A stretch of DNA of 64,000 nt from Haematobia irritans (taxonomy: Eukaryota; Arthropoda; Insecta; Diptera; Muscidae): the NCBI RefSeq assembly GCF_050003625.1, contig NC_134398.1, positions 78,958,003 through 79,022,002 of the forward strand. Reading direction: 5' to 3'. The translations under genes and the position numbers were made by a program. This document shows, piece after piece, positions 37,544 through 50,454 of the stretch (within the stretch, counting starts at the first letter, position 1; every line of letters starts with the position of its first letter). Below the pieces are notes generated by a model. It had not been told where the DNA came from. It did not search any database and saw only the letters and a program-made list of their open reading frames with translations.

Positions 37544-39609
37544 ATGACTACTACCCACTGACTGCTTTCACAAGAGCAACTGACGCAGTAGTCCGATTTG
37601 AAACGAAGTTTCACAGTTTGCGAGACGATGATTTAACCGCCTATAGACTAGAATGTCATGGTTCCGAGGCTAAGTCGTTGTGGGAAAAAGTTAAGAGCTT
37701 ATTCGACGAATGTCTTGACTTTGTGTCCACACAGAGCAACGCAACCGAGGCAGTCGCCGCTGCTGACAGCAAATATGACGTGGCTTATAATTGTTATCTG
37801 AATGTCATGGAGTCAATTCAACGTAAATTGGAGGCACTACGTGCACCATCTAAGCATTCTGCTAAATCGCCTCGGTTGGAGGACCAAACATCACTTTTGA
37901 ATGTTTCCCATAGGTCCGATGAGTCACGCGGCTCTTCTATCAGCTCTAGGGGAGACAATAGTTCCTCCCACAGTCTCAATCTGCCGCCTTGTGATATAGA
38001 TGTTTTTGACGGCGATTTTCTCAATTGGCCGACATTTAGAGATTTCTTCACAGCGGTGTACATTAACAATAGCCGACTTAGCGATATTGAGAAATTGTGT
38101 CATTTGCTCAAGAAGACCAGTGGTGAAGCTCGCGAGGTTGTTTCGAAATTTCCGCTCACGCATAGAAGCTTCGCTCTTGCGTGGAAGGCACTAAGGGGTA
38201 CTTATGATAATACCCGCCTATTGGTGAATCACCAACTCAAATTATTATTCGATTTACCAGTCTTGGAGTCTGAGACCAGTTCAGGACTGAAGAAACTACA
38301 ACGTGGTATCTCGACATGCATTTCGACAATGTCTATCTACGATGTGGCCACTGACGATTGGGATCCCATCCTCGTCTTTTTATGCCTTCAGAGGTTGCCG
38401 AAATGTACTGTTACACTTTGGGAACAGAGTATTAAAGACAAGTCTGCTTTGTCTTCTTGGTCAGATTTGGACTTCTTTCTCACGGAAAGAATCCAGACAT
38501 TGACATGTCTTCGCGATATCCGCGGCATTGACGCCAGGCCTCCGGCCAACAAAAGAATTCGCTCGCATTTCACGAATGCGAAAACGACTCGTTCCCCAAC
38601 AAGTACGCCTCCTTCCTCCCAATCCTCTCCTGATAGATTATGCGTTCTCTGTCGACGACAGCATCACCTCAGAACGTGTTCTAGGTTTCATAATCTTTCA
38701 GTTCTTGAGAGGATGAATATTATTAGGCGCCATCAGTGCTGCATGAATTGTCTGTCCCGCAGACATGTTGCAGCTAATTGCCCCAGCGCATATGATTGCG
38801 GTAAATGTGGTAGAAGACACCACACTCTTCTGCACAGGGATATATCAAATGATCCCATAACTGCTCCGGTCGTTTCCGCTCCGCTTATACGAGATACCGG
38901 GGTAGCATCAGTGGATACCGATCAACCTTCTACATCGACTGGCATTGTGTCAGGGACGTCGAATAGACAGGTATTCCATACTTCGCGTACTGGAAATGTA
39001 TTATTAGGAACTGCAATGGTGAATATCGTTCACCAGGGTATCACGTATCCTGCTAGGGCCTTGATAGATCCCGCTTCGGAATCATCCTTTATTACGGAAG
39101 GATTGCGGAACCGACTTGGACTGAGCACGTCTTCGACTTCGGCTACAATTTCTGGAGTGAATCAAAGTGTTTCGATCACGTCGAGAGAACTTTGTTCACT
39201 TTGCATTGGTACCCCACTAGATGAGTCGCTCCTACTGGAGACTACAGCGTACGTTCTTCCGAACATTTCCGGCAACCTGCCATCTTTTTCTCTAAATCGT
39301 GACATTGTGTCTAGCATGCCAAATCTACGTTTGGCTGACCCCAATTTATTTGTTTGTCGTCCTGTTGACCTTCTGTTGGGCGCGGATCTTTATCCGAAAA
39401 TTTTGTTGGACGGTACGAGAACGAATATTTCGGGATCGCTACTAGCGCAAAACACAGTCTTCGGCGGGGTTGTCACGGGTCCTATCCCTTCTTCGAATAT
39501 TTCAGTCTACACGACTACTGTGGACCTCTCCGAGGAAACTAGTCTTGACGAGACACGTCTCCGCACTTTGGGAACTAGAAGAGCTTCCCCGACGTCCTCT
39601 CTTATCTGA
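37544..39609 (+). pseudogene. Bel Gag-protease ORF with a frameshift at the start, unit 2
   Basis: Gag packages the element RNA and the protease matures it. The authentic ATG is at 37544 (ATGACTACTAC). One base is missing just after it compared with unit 3, so this ATG runs out of frame and the frame open from 37459 is an artefact. The rest is as in unit 3: DUF1759-type Gag (FDGDFLNWPTFRDFFTAV), CCHC region (CVLCRRQHHLRTC, CCMNCLSRRHVAANC, CGKCGRRHHTLLH), then a DUF1758-type protease with ALIDPASESSFI, where the active site reads D-P-A. It ends at TGA 39609 inside what should be Pol. Confidence 0.9.
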
Positions 39610-41394
39610 TTCAGATAAGCTTTGCGGGTAAAATTATGAAAAGACAAACCGACGGGATTCTGAGTGAAGATACTCTTCATCTCAAAACTTATTTCTCCGG
39701 ACAAATCAGAAATCAAGGACGGGTTGCCTGACACACTTTCTTCGAAATGAGGCATTCTTCTTGTGAAAACCATGAATTAAGACGATTCACCACGACTTTG
39801 TCCGGGGGTATATATGGTTATACCATATGAGGCCAGTTTAGGTTACGCCTACAAATGAAAATTTGTTATCTGTCTTATCGCCGGTCATCCACCGATAAAA
39901 AGACAATTTGACTTCGATTGGTTTTCACTGCCTTGAATGACATTTTTACACGTCGGTCCGACTCAACAATCTGACTTGTTTCTCCTCGTTTTGAGGAGGA
40001 GGTTGTATAAATTCGTGTACAATTGCGATATCACACAGATGTATACAGACATATATATGTTGACCCGTCCTAGACATTTCTGCATTGAATACAGTTAAGA
40101 TATTCTCTGCAAAATATTATCCGGAACTTTTAGTTACAGACAGTGACTTGGACAACTTTTGCATTTGGCTGACGACACGGAGAATGGGTTTCCTCTTTAT
40201 GTACAAGTCCTACGGAAGTGCATGTACGTTGACGACGTATTGACGGGGTACCATAATTTGAGTAATGCGTCTGGTTCAAGGGGCAATATACACCATAATT
40301 CTGAGCTGTCTTCTCACATAGAGCGCGACGCTATTTTACCACTACTGGTTTTAACAATGGGATTATGTGGAATGCTTTACAGGTCACGCCTTGATGATAA
40401 CCCACGGTTATATTTACAAAACTGTCTGCTTTTTACGAAAGCGGTAACTTTACATGCTACCTTTGATTTGTCCACGACATTCTCGACGAGAACTATTACT
40501 CCCCACTACGTGGAAATTAGGTCGTCTTCGCGATGTTCATCCGGGTACTAACGGTCGTCGTTTGTTCAAATGGATTACATCCTTGTCTTTTAGGGAGTTA
40601 ACATAGGTCTATCTGTCGCGTTATGCTCGCGTCCTCCCTAGTTTTTGTTACGTGAAAAATCTTTGGGTTGATGGCCGCGTTCGAATCGCAATAGATTGGA
40701 CTACAAGTTGTAAGGCGACCTACGGGTTCTGGTCACCCTGACCATTATGTTAATTTGGTTTTCCGTTCCGAAATCTTTCTATATTTTCATAGATAGAAAA
40801 CATAGCAAAGATGGCTGCTACCCTTCCAGAGTCTGAGGACGACGTCCCCATGTTGGATGAGGAACGGGAGATTAATTCTAGCATCGCACCCCTTGCCGAT
40901 GAACATACCATCAGTACGACTACTGATTCTGCCATTCTGGCCGACAATGTTGCAACAGCAACCAATAAAAAACCGTTGACGACGGCTTCTGGGGTTCCTC
41001 CAGGAGAATTGTTTGTGGCTTCGCCACCCCATATCACACTTGGGTGTAAGGTAGTCTTCAACTGCCTTCTGACTTTACGAGTCCTCGACACCCGGCTCTT
41101 CCGAGTCAAATTTATTTGAAATTTAAAAATCGATCGGGCTTAACGAGTCCATTTACGATCGCGTGCTTGACGAGCACATTTGTAAATATGAATTTGTTTT
41201 TGAAAAAATGAAACATGAATTGGAAACCATAACAAGAGAACAAAAAAAGAATTGAACTAAAATAAAATGCTCATTTTTGTTAACTGAAATGTACATTCTG
41301 TATACTTTCACTATTTCCTTATTGAATATGTAAATATTATTTAACTTATTCTTAAATTTTGCAACATGGCTGGATGTTGCAAGGCGGGCGGCAA
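39610..41394 (+). pseudogene. Bel pol remnants and 3' region, unit 2
   Basis: RT is reduced to a scrap at 40159-40260 (LADDTENGFPLYVQ ... YVDDVLTG, the Bel-Pao YVDD box) with no fingers or palm around it. A 102-codon frame at 40811-41119 (MAATLPESEDDVPMLDEERE) follows a favourable start context but is unrecognised. A purine-rich tract (AAGGCGGGCGGCAA, 41381-41394) sits before the 3' LTR. The rest does not code. Confidence 0.7.
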
Positions 41395-41711
41395 TGTTTA
41401 AGTTCAAATGCCGTTTTATTAGTTTGGTTCAATCATATAATCGTTTTTAAGTGTAATCCCGCCGTTAGGATTTGTCTACACCTTATCTGCCTTTCGGTAC
41501 GAAAATAAGGACATTTTCTAACGTCAAATGTCATCAACCCCCGCCTTTCGGCATCCAAGCTTTTTGTCATTCACTTTTGAGACTCTCTCGCTTCTACGAA
41601 GGTAAATATTGTTTGACGAACAATAATTGATTAAATAAAGCCCAAATATTTTGGTTCAACTTCTAAACCAGTGCCTTTTTATTTCTTTTCTACTTTTATG
41701 CCACGCATTCA
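41395..41711 (+). repeat. Bel 3' LTR, unit 2
   Basis: 317 bp. Differs from the 5' LTR at CTTATCTGCC versus CTTCTCTGCC. Confidence 0.93.
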
Positions 41712-42362
41712 ATAGGAAGAGACGACATCGAAGGATCAAAAGGCGACGTCGCTATGAACGCTTGGCCGCCACAAGCCAGTTTTCCCTGTGGTAACTTTTC
41801 TGACACCTCTTGTTAAAAAATCCTTAAACCAAAAGGATCGATAGGCCGAGCTTTTGCTGTCCCTGTGTGTACTGAAAACCGAGATCAAGTCAGCGTTTGC
41901 CCCAGTCAAACTCCCTACTTGTCAATGTTCTTGTATTGGATCATACCTGTGTATTGTCGTATTTGAAATTTGGTATAACTCCACCAAATTTCAAATACGA
42001 CAATAGCACCGAAATACCATGATCTCATCGAGATTTGTTTACAATTATATAACAAACTCTTAGTACTTTGATCAAGAAGCTTGCATCAAACTCCAATACC
42101 ATAAGATATATAAATATACCCGTAAAATGGCTAAGAAATGATACACGTTCCACTTAATAAAGTAAGTAAGGAAACAATAAGAGTAGTGGTATTTCATTGT
42201 CGATAAAGGCCCGAGGACCAATATCTCCCACTTATTCTACATCTCTTTGTCTCCTTACACTGCCAAATTAGAGTAAAGCTCAACAGGGTCTTCTTTCCCC
42301 ACTAATTATTCCAAGCCCGTTCCCTTGGCTGTGGTATCGCTAGGTAGTCCATAGGGACAGTA

Positions 42363-42415
<53 letters not shown>

Positions 42416-42419
42416 ACTA
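41712..42419 (-). rRNA. 28S rRNA fragment downstream of the R2 site, unit 2
   Basis: Uninterrupted equivalent of the two unit 1 pieces, ending at the R2 site TAGTCAAATG (42410-42419). It shows the empty site for the unit 1 TIR element at about 42178. Confidence 0.96.
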
Positions 42420-42599
42420 TTTAAATCATCCTTTATTTCCTACAAAAACTACCCTAATACAATAAAGCTACTTAATTTCTATATAACTTCATTCAAGTAC
42501 AGGATAAACATTTTGTAACAACAAAGAAAGTGTTAATTATATAACATTTTTCGACACTTATTTTGGTAGTCGTGCACCATCTTCTTCTTCGTCTCCACC

Positions 42600-43500
42600 G
42601 CTAATTTAGTCATAACTGTTAAATCTGCCCGAGACTCCGTCCCTCATGAACACCATACCTGGTTCAAATCAATCCGCACACACGCATCTCATAACAACAT
42701 TGGCGAAATCGGGTCATCCTGCTTGACCCCTCTGTTCACGGGCACCCAGCTGCTTCCACCATCAAATGTTGTCATCGCACCCTCAGCGCTCTTTCAATGC
42801 TGGCATGCGACACGATGTCGAACGCTTTAGAGACGTCTAGCGACACCAAACACACTGAGCGTTAGTCACTGCAACATTCGCGAAGCATCCATCAAGCCTA
42901 CTAAAATCCCGCTGCATTTTGCAAATCGGCACCCACTCCAACCTCTTGCTTAACATCCTGTGCATTAAACGTATGAACATGGAGGAAATCGTAATTGGCC
43001 TCCAGTCTGCCGTTGCACCCGATTCCCCGCTAATCGCCTTAGGGATCAACACTGTTCTGCTTCGCTTTAGGGCCTCCGGTGTGTACCCCAAAAGCATACA
43101 TCCATTGAATAGTAGCAGCAAGCTGCTAATATTCGTGTTTCTTAACACCCTCAGCGAGATACCATCCGGCCCCGGCGTGTCGTTCCTCATGACCTTCAAC
43201 GATATAGTCACCTCGTCCCTGGTAAACGGCTTTGACGCGACTGTTACCTCAGCGAACTCAATTGCGGCCTCATCAGCACCAGAGGGAGCTGAAAAAATGG
43301 CCTCATATCGCTCCTCTACCACCCTGATATTTAGCACGTCTCTCGGCTCCCAGCCTACCCCATCAATTATACGCCAGTCCTATCGGATTCTGATCGTATT
43401 CACGCTGTGCCATCCTGAACTCAGACACCCTGCGCCTCCTCTGCCTGAACTCTCCCCTGATGACATATCGGTCCTCCGCAACCGATAATGACCCAACACG
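42600..43500 (-). pseudogene. R2 reverse transcriptase remnant, unit 2
   Basis: On the minus strand VTISLKVMRNDTPGPDGISL, then LLLFNGCMLLGYTPEALKRS, RTVLIPKA, WRPITISSMFIRLMHRMLSK and QRDFSRLDGCFANV, give the conserved R2 RT start (42837-43337). In another frame follow VSLDVSKAFDIVSHASI (about 42840-42790), which is motif A, and RGVKQDDPISPML (about 42740-42700), which is motif B. The YxDD box and endonuclease are deleted. Several frameshifts. Assignment to R2 is supported both by sequence and by the 28S site. Confidence 0.88.
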
Positions 43501-43955
43501 TTGTCCTCGCCCGCGTCAACCTGCGAGCCAATTCATCCAGTGCCAATCTATCATCAGGGCTACCCAAGATGCGGTCTCTAAGCGGCTCCTCTCCAGCCCC
43601 AATCTGTAGCGCACTGATAGCGTCCCTCAGGGGGTCACATACTGTATGATCAGTGGCATGCTCCTCCGCAGACTCATACTCCGAGCTGACATCACTATCG
43701 CCCATCCTGCTGGTACCCATGTTCTCTTCCACCAGCCTTGCCGCTCGTACCCTCTCGACCGCCTGCACAAACGAGCGCCTCTGCCTTCTCTTCTTAATGG
43801 CATCTCTCGATCTTGTGCTGCCTCTGCACGTCTTCCTCCTTTTATGTTGTTTCAGACCATTTTCTGTCTCAAACATTCTCCTGCACACTTCGCATTCAAC
43901 CCCGGCTGGCTGGGTAGGCTGCGGCACTTGCTGCTATTGTTGTGGTTGCTGCTGC
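43421..43955 (-). pseudogene. R2 N-terminal zinc-finger segment, unit 2
   Basis: Same CEVCRRMFETENGLKQH finger as unit 1, continuing here into RARTTCWVIIGCGG, the linker towards RT. The shared in-frame TAG lies just upstream. Confidence 0.8.
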
Positions 43956-43966
43956 TGTTGTTATTG

Positions 43967-46900
43967 TAGCCCCTGGGAAAGTTGCTTGTAGAACAAAAAA
44001 AAAAGACAAAACAAAGGAAAAGACAAAACAAAACAATTAGTTGGGATTTGACATTGAGGCGTCAACATCCAGCGAGCTGCCTCTACTGGATGAGTCCAAA
44101 GTGAAGTAGGTGTCAGGTCCGTCGGCCTAGCAGGACATTCGAAGAGATGCCTCGTGATATGAGGCGAATGTCCACAATTCGGGCAGACATCCTGAATTGC
44201 CGGGTACAGAATGGAGAGGTAACTATTTAGATACCTAGAGATCCCCGATCTTAGCTGGGATAGCGCCGACCTGGTTTCTCTAGGAAGCCGTCTCTCATCG
44301 TCGCTGATTGGTGGTGGTCTCCCACCCAGTACAACACTGCACTGGTAGGAGTCTATTGCATTCTGAACCGCTGCCGTGTGCACTGCCCTCAGTGCCGTCC
44401 TTATTCCCTCATCACTGTCATCGCCGATCACGTGTACCATTGACTGTAAGTCTCTCCTAAAATCGAACCGAATGGGTCTGACCCTTTCAGTCGTTGCCCT
44501 CCTGGATGTGGCATGGTTTGGGTGGTTCACACTCCTGCACTTTATCAGGTGCTGTTGGGTGAGGAGGGTACAGTGTTGCCTCACCGATAGCATTTTGGCC
44601 TCATGCTGCAGATGCTGTTCTGGAGTTTTAGAGTGACATCCAGTTGCAATCCGCAATGCAGTATTTTGCACCGTCTGAAGATTCCTCCATTGGGTATCGC
44701 TAATACTGGGAGTCCAAACAGGGGCCGCGTAATCGATAAGGGGACGACCAATAGACTCATAAGTCTTTTGTATCGTCTCTTTATCTTTCCCCCAGGTGCT
44801 ACCAGCCAATGCCTTCAGGATCTTATTTCTGCTTCCAACTTTCTTAGCTACCATTTCCGCATGTTTACCAAAGAGGAACAGGCTATCAAACGTCACACCA
44901 AGAACCTTGGGGTTCTTGGATGTGGGGATACTCTGGCCACGAATGTGGATATCGAGTTCCATGTTCACCTCTTTGGTCCACGATGTGAAAATGGTCGCTG
45001 TCGATTTGGGGGCAGAAAGTTTCAGATTCCTGTCGACAAAAAAGTCCCTAAGTGCAGGTAGGTAGTCATTAATCCTCACCTCAAGCTCCTTTATGTCTCT
45101 ACCTGTTGTTACTATGGAACAGTCGTCCGCATAGGTTATCAGGTGGACATTTGGTGGTGGTAGGGGAGCTCCAGCCACGTAAAAATTGAAGAGGGGGGGA
45201 CAATACACCGCCTTGAGGTACGCCCTGTTTGTTTCTCCTGGGCGTTGATCTTTTTCCTCTAAATTCCACGTAGGACTGTCTGCCAGCCATATAGTTCGCC
45301 AACCATCTCTTGAGATTATTGGGAAGGGTGGTTCCCAAGATATCTCCCAAGAGCGTGGTATGGTTCACCGTATCAAACGCCTTAGACAAGTCCAGCGCTA
45401 CGAGAATCGAACGCTTATGCGGCCGCCTACTATTCAGTCCCTCTGCAATGTTGGCTGTCAATTCACACACGCAGTGGTTTTACTCCTGCCCGAGCGAAAA
45501 CCATGCTGATGTTCTGCCAACATTAGATGTTCTGTGAAGTAGGGCAGTAAAATAGCTTCCAGAATCTTCGTTACGGGGGATAGAAGAGTAATTGGTCGAT
45601 ACGAGTCTCCAAGGTGTGCTTGTTTCCCTGGTTTCAGAACGGGAACAACCTTCCCTATTTTCCAGATGTCTGGTATTTCAAGGGTGCTGAGACAGACATT
45701 GAATGTGTGGGTCAGATATCTAACACCATTCTCTCCAATGTGTTTCAACATCCTCGTAGCCAGGCCATCTGGGCCAACTGCTGTGGAGCTCTTGGCGGCC
45801 TTTATCGCCCGGAGAACATTCTCCTGACTGATGACCATAGGGGGGTTGTCCTGTCTGAGTGCACGGAAGACTCGCCTTTGCTTCCTGCTTGCACGACCAA
45901 TTGTATTGGGGTGTTCGACAAATTGTCTGCAGAAAGCATTCGCTACACGTGTGTCGTCTTTCGGAGTTTGCCCCCCAAACGTTATAGAGATGTTATCTTT
46001 ACGTTTGGGGTTCGAGAGATTCCTGATCGTAGACCACAGCCGTTTAGATCCAAGATCAGACTCCTCCAGATGCTTGCGCCACTTTTCTCGCTTATGTGTG
46101 GCTACAAGCCGGTCGATCTCCTTAGCGAGACTCGGGATCCTGGGGTCAGCTGGATCTACTTTCCGGATCTCGTCCCTCTTATCTGCCAACCTTGATGCTT
46201 CCATGGGGAAATTCGGACGGATGTCGGGGATCCGGCCCGCTGGTATGCATCTTTCACACGCCCTATTCAAAACATCCCTGAAGAATTTCTCTCCAGCCGG
46301 CGCTGACGTTGGTAGTGGGGCAGTGGCAAACTCGTACTCGGTTAGCGAGGTAAATAGCTCCCAATTAGCTTTACCAAAGTTCATAAACGTCTTCTTCTCT
46401 GGAATTACGGTGTCTGTCCCTAAGTCAATGTACACCGTGATCGGGAGGTGGTCGGAGTTCATGGCTATGTCTACATGCCATGTGGTCTGAGTCACGAGAT
46501 CAGAGCTACCCATGGTGACGTCAGGGGAGCTTCGGCATGTGGCCGTTATGCGAGTCGGGTGATTCTCATTTACCACACAGAAATCTGTGTCATCCACCTG
46601 ATCCGCAATCAATTCTCCTCTGGCGTCACATCCAAGCTCTGAGTACCAGCTGTCATGATGTGCATTCAGGTCGCCTAACAAGATAGTGTGCGCAGTGTTG
46701 AGGTGGGGCCTCAGCATTGGCTTGTATCCTCTCTGGCAAGCTGAATCGGGAGGAATATATACGTTTTGAATACATATGTCTTCCTCCCCCACCGTGACAG
46801 TTATCCCCTGTATCTCCAAATGGGGATTGGTCGTGGCCAGTGACATTGGTCTGTATCTCACGGAATCATGGACAATGAAAGCTATCCCCCCTCCGGCATT

Positions 46901-47278
46901 CCTTTCTCTGTCTTGCCTGATCACAGAGTAGCAGGATGATCTCGTGAGACCATTCCTGCTGGAGAGTTTAGTCTCCTGGAGCGCGGATATGAGAATACCC
47001 TTCTTGTCCATGAAGTCCTTGATATCAGTAATCTTCCTTGTCATCCCATTACAATTCCACTGTAGGATCTTGAGCCCACTCAACTGGTTCCTATCAGTGG
47101 ACGGGACAGTCCGAATTATTGAATGTGCTGGCAGGGAAGGGTCAACTGTCATCTGTTGGGATGGATGGCTATTGTCGGAGGTATGGGGTTGCTGAAATTG
47201 TTGGATTCTCCGGCAGCAGGTACCAACAAAGTCAGGGGTCTACTGGTCCGAATTTCTGAGGCCTGAGCATCTCAGATG
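43967..47278 (-). mobile_element. EN/RT non-LTR retrotransposon nested in R2, unit 2
   Basis: Copy of 28600-31911 with very few differences (one E-to-D change in KITDIKDFM). Same frameshifts and same target duplication. Confidence 0.9.
43992..47152 (-). pseudogene. LINE ORF2 (EN, RT, zinc tail), frameshifted, unit 2
   Basis: As 28625-31785: endonuclease frame 47152-45458, RT pieces 45470-45220 and 45208-43992 with YADD intact at about 45135. The frameshifts are identical to unit 1, so they predate the duplication. Confidence 0.88.
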
Positions 47279-47289
47279 TGTTGTTCTTG

Positions 47290-47517
47290 GCGCTGCTGCT
47301 GCTGTTGGTATTCCGCCCGGGCTCTACCACGTTGCTGCTGCCTCGTGGATCGTCGCTGATGTTGTTGCGTTGCATCACCCGGCTGCTGCTGTTGATGTTG
47401 TGACCGCAACTGCGGATATAGCTGCTGGTGCTGACGTTGCGATCTGGTGACTCGCCCACTGCGCTGCTCTTGTTGCGCCGTCTGCATCCCATTTGGACCC
47501 ACGGTGTTCACATCTCC
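47290..47517 (-). pseudogene. R2 glutamine-rich N terminus, unit 2
   Basis: Copy of 31923-32150. Confidence 0.75.
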
Positions 47518-47590
47518 TCTCTCTTATTCACTTTGCAATGGCGGCCTCGCCGAATTTCTGGCTGGCATCTGTCTTCTCATTTGCCCTGTC

Positions 47591-47641
47591 GAGTCATAGT
47601 TACTCCAGCCGTTTACCCGCGCTTACTTGATTTTCTTCACT

Positions 47642-47677
<36 letters not shown>

Positions 47678-47698
47678 GCAACACCCGCTGGGGCCATA

Positions 47699-47732
<34 letters not shown>

Positions 47733-48068
47733 ACAAGTCCGTGCCAGTTATGAATTGATTGTTAATTGATGGTCGTTATAATTTAAAGAGAACACACCTT
47801 GCGATGATCCCCTAAAAATTTTAGCAAGAAAATTCCACAATTGGTTACGTAACTACTATCCGAGGAACAAGATCCGGAGACCTCTATTTACCCAGAACGA
47901 GTACATAAACCATGTCATTGCTTCCCAATCAAGCCCGACTATCTCAATCTTCAGAGCCAATCCTTATCCCGAAGTTACGGATCTAATTTGCCGACTTCCC
48001 TTACCTACATTATTCTATCGACTAGAGACTCTTCACCTTGGAGACCAGCTGTGGATATTGGTACGGCC
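47591..48068 (-). rRNA. 28S rRNA fragment upstream of the R2 site, unit 2
   Basis: Copy of 32224-32701 with one or two substitutions (for example at 47909). Confidence 0.96.
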
Positions 48069-48422
48069 GGTTAGGTTATGTTAGGTGGCAGCCCGATGTA
48101 TCAGGCTCACTTAGATTATTCAGTCCATTGTGATACCACATTGGTGAACGGCCTGTTGAGAAGTTTGCGTGACCACACCAAGCAACTTTTAGGAGCATAT
48201 AGCTGGCGGGTTTGGAAAACGTTAACTTAAGCAGTCTGCTAATGATTTTGGAGCAATCTGGTTGGTTCAACAAATAAAAATAATCAAGAAGGTTCAGCGG
48301 TTAAAACTAGAAGTGCCCATATGTAATAGGTACTTTTAGTTAATGCGGTATCACAATGGACTGAATTGTCTAAGTGAGCCTGAATATTAATCGGGCTGCC
48401 ACTTTAACCCAACCTAACCTGT
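48069..48422. mobile_element. Back-to-back LINE 3' ends, unit 2
   Basis: Minus copy at 48069-48175 and plus copy at 48178-48422, as in unit 1. Confidence 0.87.
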
Positions 48423-49170
48423 AAAGAAACAAAAATAAAATTACTTAATTATTCATGGTTATGTTGAAATCATTTTATTCATTTTTCCACAAAACATTTA
48501 TATTTCTATCAAATCTTATCATCCTATGGATGGTAAGCATCCAGAGCATTGCAAAATATTTCATTTTTCTAAATTCATTGTTTCAAAAAAAGTAAAAAGT
48601 AAAAGTAGGTCCACAAAACACTTTTGACAACTATTAGATTTGCTCTTGTTACTTACCTTTTCATCAAAATTGGTGCCAAGAAGCTGCTCCTCATCACTGC
48701 ATGGGACGGATTGCTCTACCGTAATTTCTAGTAAAGCCTGGCTTTGTTTTAAAGCTTTGAGTTGATCCTCCGTCTCCCTTATTTTATTTTTTTTTTTTTT
48801 TGGAGAACGTCAATTTCATTTTCCTGAAAGAAAACCCACTTATTTTTACATTTATACACAAATAATAACAAACCACAAAAATTACCTCGTCACTGGACGT
48901 AGTTATACGTCTTTTTTTTTACTTGCATTGCGCGTTTTGCTTATTTCTTTTATTTTTATACATTTTTATAACAAACGACGCTAACCAATTACGCATATGT
49001 GCTTGTGTTTATGTAAATGATTTTTCAAGATGGCACTTAATCAGCGCACAATGAAACGCCAACGTTTATGTATACTGTTACAGCAGCTGAAACTGTTGCG
49101 CATTTAATGTGTGTGTTTAGAGGGGTTTTTATAGATATCAGAGTTGCAAATAATTGTGGCCACATACTTT
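48423..49170 (-). repeat. Two-exon gene-like segment, copy 3 (end of unit 2)
   Basis: As 33056-33803. Exon b 48667-48823, exon a 48896-48996. Confidence 0.6.
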
Positions 49171-49196
49171 CTTTTCTCACTCTTCTCACAAATTTA

Positions 49197-50454
49197 CGTA
49201 TGGTTGTTAAATACCATATACTAACTCAACGTACAAAATTGTAATCGAATCGGATGAAATTTGCCCCTCCAAAAGGTTTTTGAGGTCAAATCTGGGTAAC
49301 GGTTTATATAGGGGCTATATATAATTATGGACCGATATAGACAAATTTTTGCATCTATGTTAGGGACCCCATACTAACACCATGTATCTAATTTCAACTG
49401 GATCGGATGAAATTTGCTCCTTCAAGAGGCTCCGCAATCCAAATTTGGGGTGCGTTTGTAAAGGGGCTAGTCAATACTATCCGACCTACATCGATAACAG
49501 CCATAGACTGCAGCAAATCTCTCAACGAGATGGTTGAGCAGTACAATATTCACCTAATATGGGTACCTGGCCATAGGAACATACCGGGGAACTGCGAAGC
49601 AGATGTGTTAGCAAGGCTAGGTACTACCTTACATATTCCAGGGGAACTAGAATCTGTTGGTATGCCTCTGGCCACCTGCAAGCTCTTACTGCGTGAGAAG
49701 GTTGTTATGATGGCCAATATTCGATGGGAGAATTGCAAGGGTTGTAACGACACCAAGCAAATATGGCTCCATTTAAACTTAAACCGCACACTAGATATGC
49801 TAGTCTTCCCAAGGCGTCAGGTAGCACTCTTGATATCTGCTATAACGGGTCGCTGCCTGATAGGCGAATTTGCAAAAACTATAGGTGCGAAGTATAATGA
49901 CTATTGTATAAGCTGTCATGATGTGGAGGAAAAGGAATGAATTAAACACCTCTTGTGTGAGTGTCCTGCTTTTTGTGTAAGGCGTAAGCGAATTTTAGGA
50001 GCATATAGCTTTAGATTACTGGCAGACCTGGAAATCGTTAACTTAAGCAGTTTGTTAATATTTTTGGAGCAATCTGGTTGGTTCAACAAAAATAAATAAT
50101 AGAGAAGGTTCAGTGGTTAAGACTAGAAGTGACCATATGTAATAGGTACTTTTAGTTAAATGTGGTATCACAATGGACTGAATAGTCTAAGTGAGCCTGA
50201 AATTTAATCGGGCTGCCACTTTAACCTAACCTAACCTACATCGATAACAACTACTTGTGCCAAGTTTCATGTCGATAGTTTGTGTCGCTCGGAAGTTAGC
50301 GTGATATCACTAGACGGACGAACATCGCTAGATCGACTCATTATTTCACCACGACCCAGAATATATACTTTGAGGGGTCTTAGACCAATATTTCGAAGTG
50401 TTACAAATGGGATGACAAACTTAATATACCCACTATCTTATGGTGGAGGGTATA
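49197..50454 (-). mobile_element. 153-bp-repeat element (minus), unit 3, interrupted by a LINE
   Basis: As in units 1 and 2. Confidence 0.85.
49500..50233 (+). mobile_element. 5'-truncated LINE insertion, unit 3
   Basis: Same insertion and same 16-bp target duplication as in units 1 and 2. Confidence 0.93.

Larger units (their letters stand above)
35449..41711 (+). mobile_element. Bel-Pao LTR retrotransposon inserted in 28S, unit 2 (6263 bp)
   Basis: Two 317-bp LTRs (TGTTTAAG ... CGCATTCA) differ at about one visible position. A 5-bp duplication, ATAGG (35444-35448 and 41712-41716), flanks it, and unit 1 shows the empty site at 26146-26155. The leader is long (about 1.8 kb). The Gag-protease frame is nearly whole but most of RT, RNase H and integrase is deleted or scrambled, so the copy is non-autonomous. 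Confidence 0.95.
42420..47590 (-). mobile_element. R2 retrotransposon in its canonical 28S site with nested LINE, unit 2
   Basis: Same 5' and 3' junctions as unit 1. It retains the 3' UTR and part of RT (42600-43340) that unit 1 has lost. The nested EN/RT LINE is at 43967-47278. The restriction-like endonuclease C terminus is missing. Confidence 0.93.
33804..49170. repeat. Tandem rDNA/R2 compound unit 2 (15,367 bp)
   Basis: Unit 3 repeats this unit at an offset of exactly 15,367 from the start through the Bel 5' end, with only a few substitutions. Within the LINE and R2 parts it also matches unit 1 nearly base for base (for example one changed codon in the 564-codon endonuclease frame). It carries the Bel element that unit 1 lacks. 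Confidence 0.95.

Noticed and set aside
37459..37545. Upstream extension of the Bel Gag frame in unit 2
   Set aside because: The frame opens only because of a one-base deletion after the true ATG. Unit 3 shows the real start at 52911.
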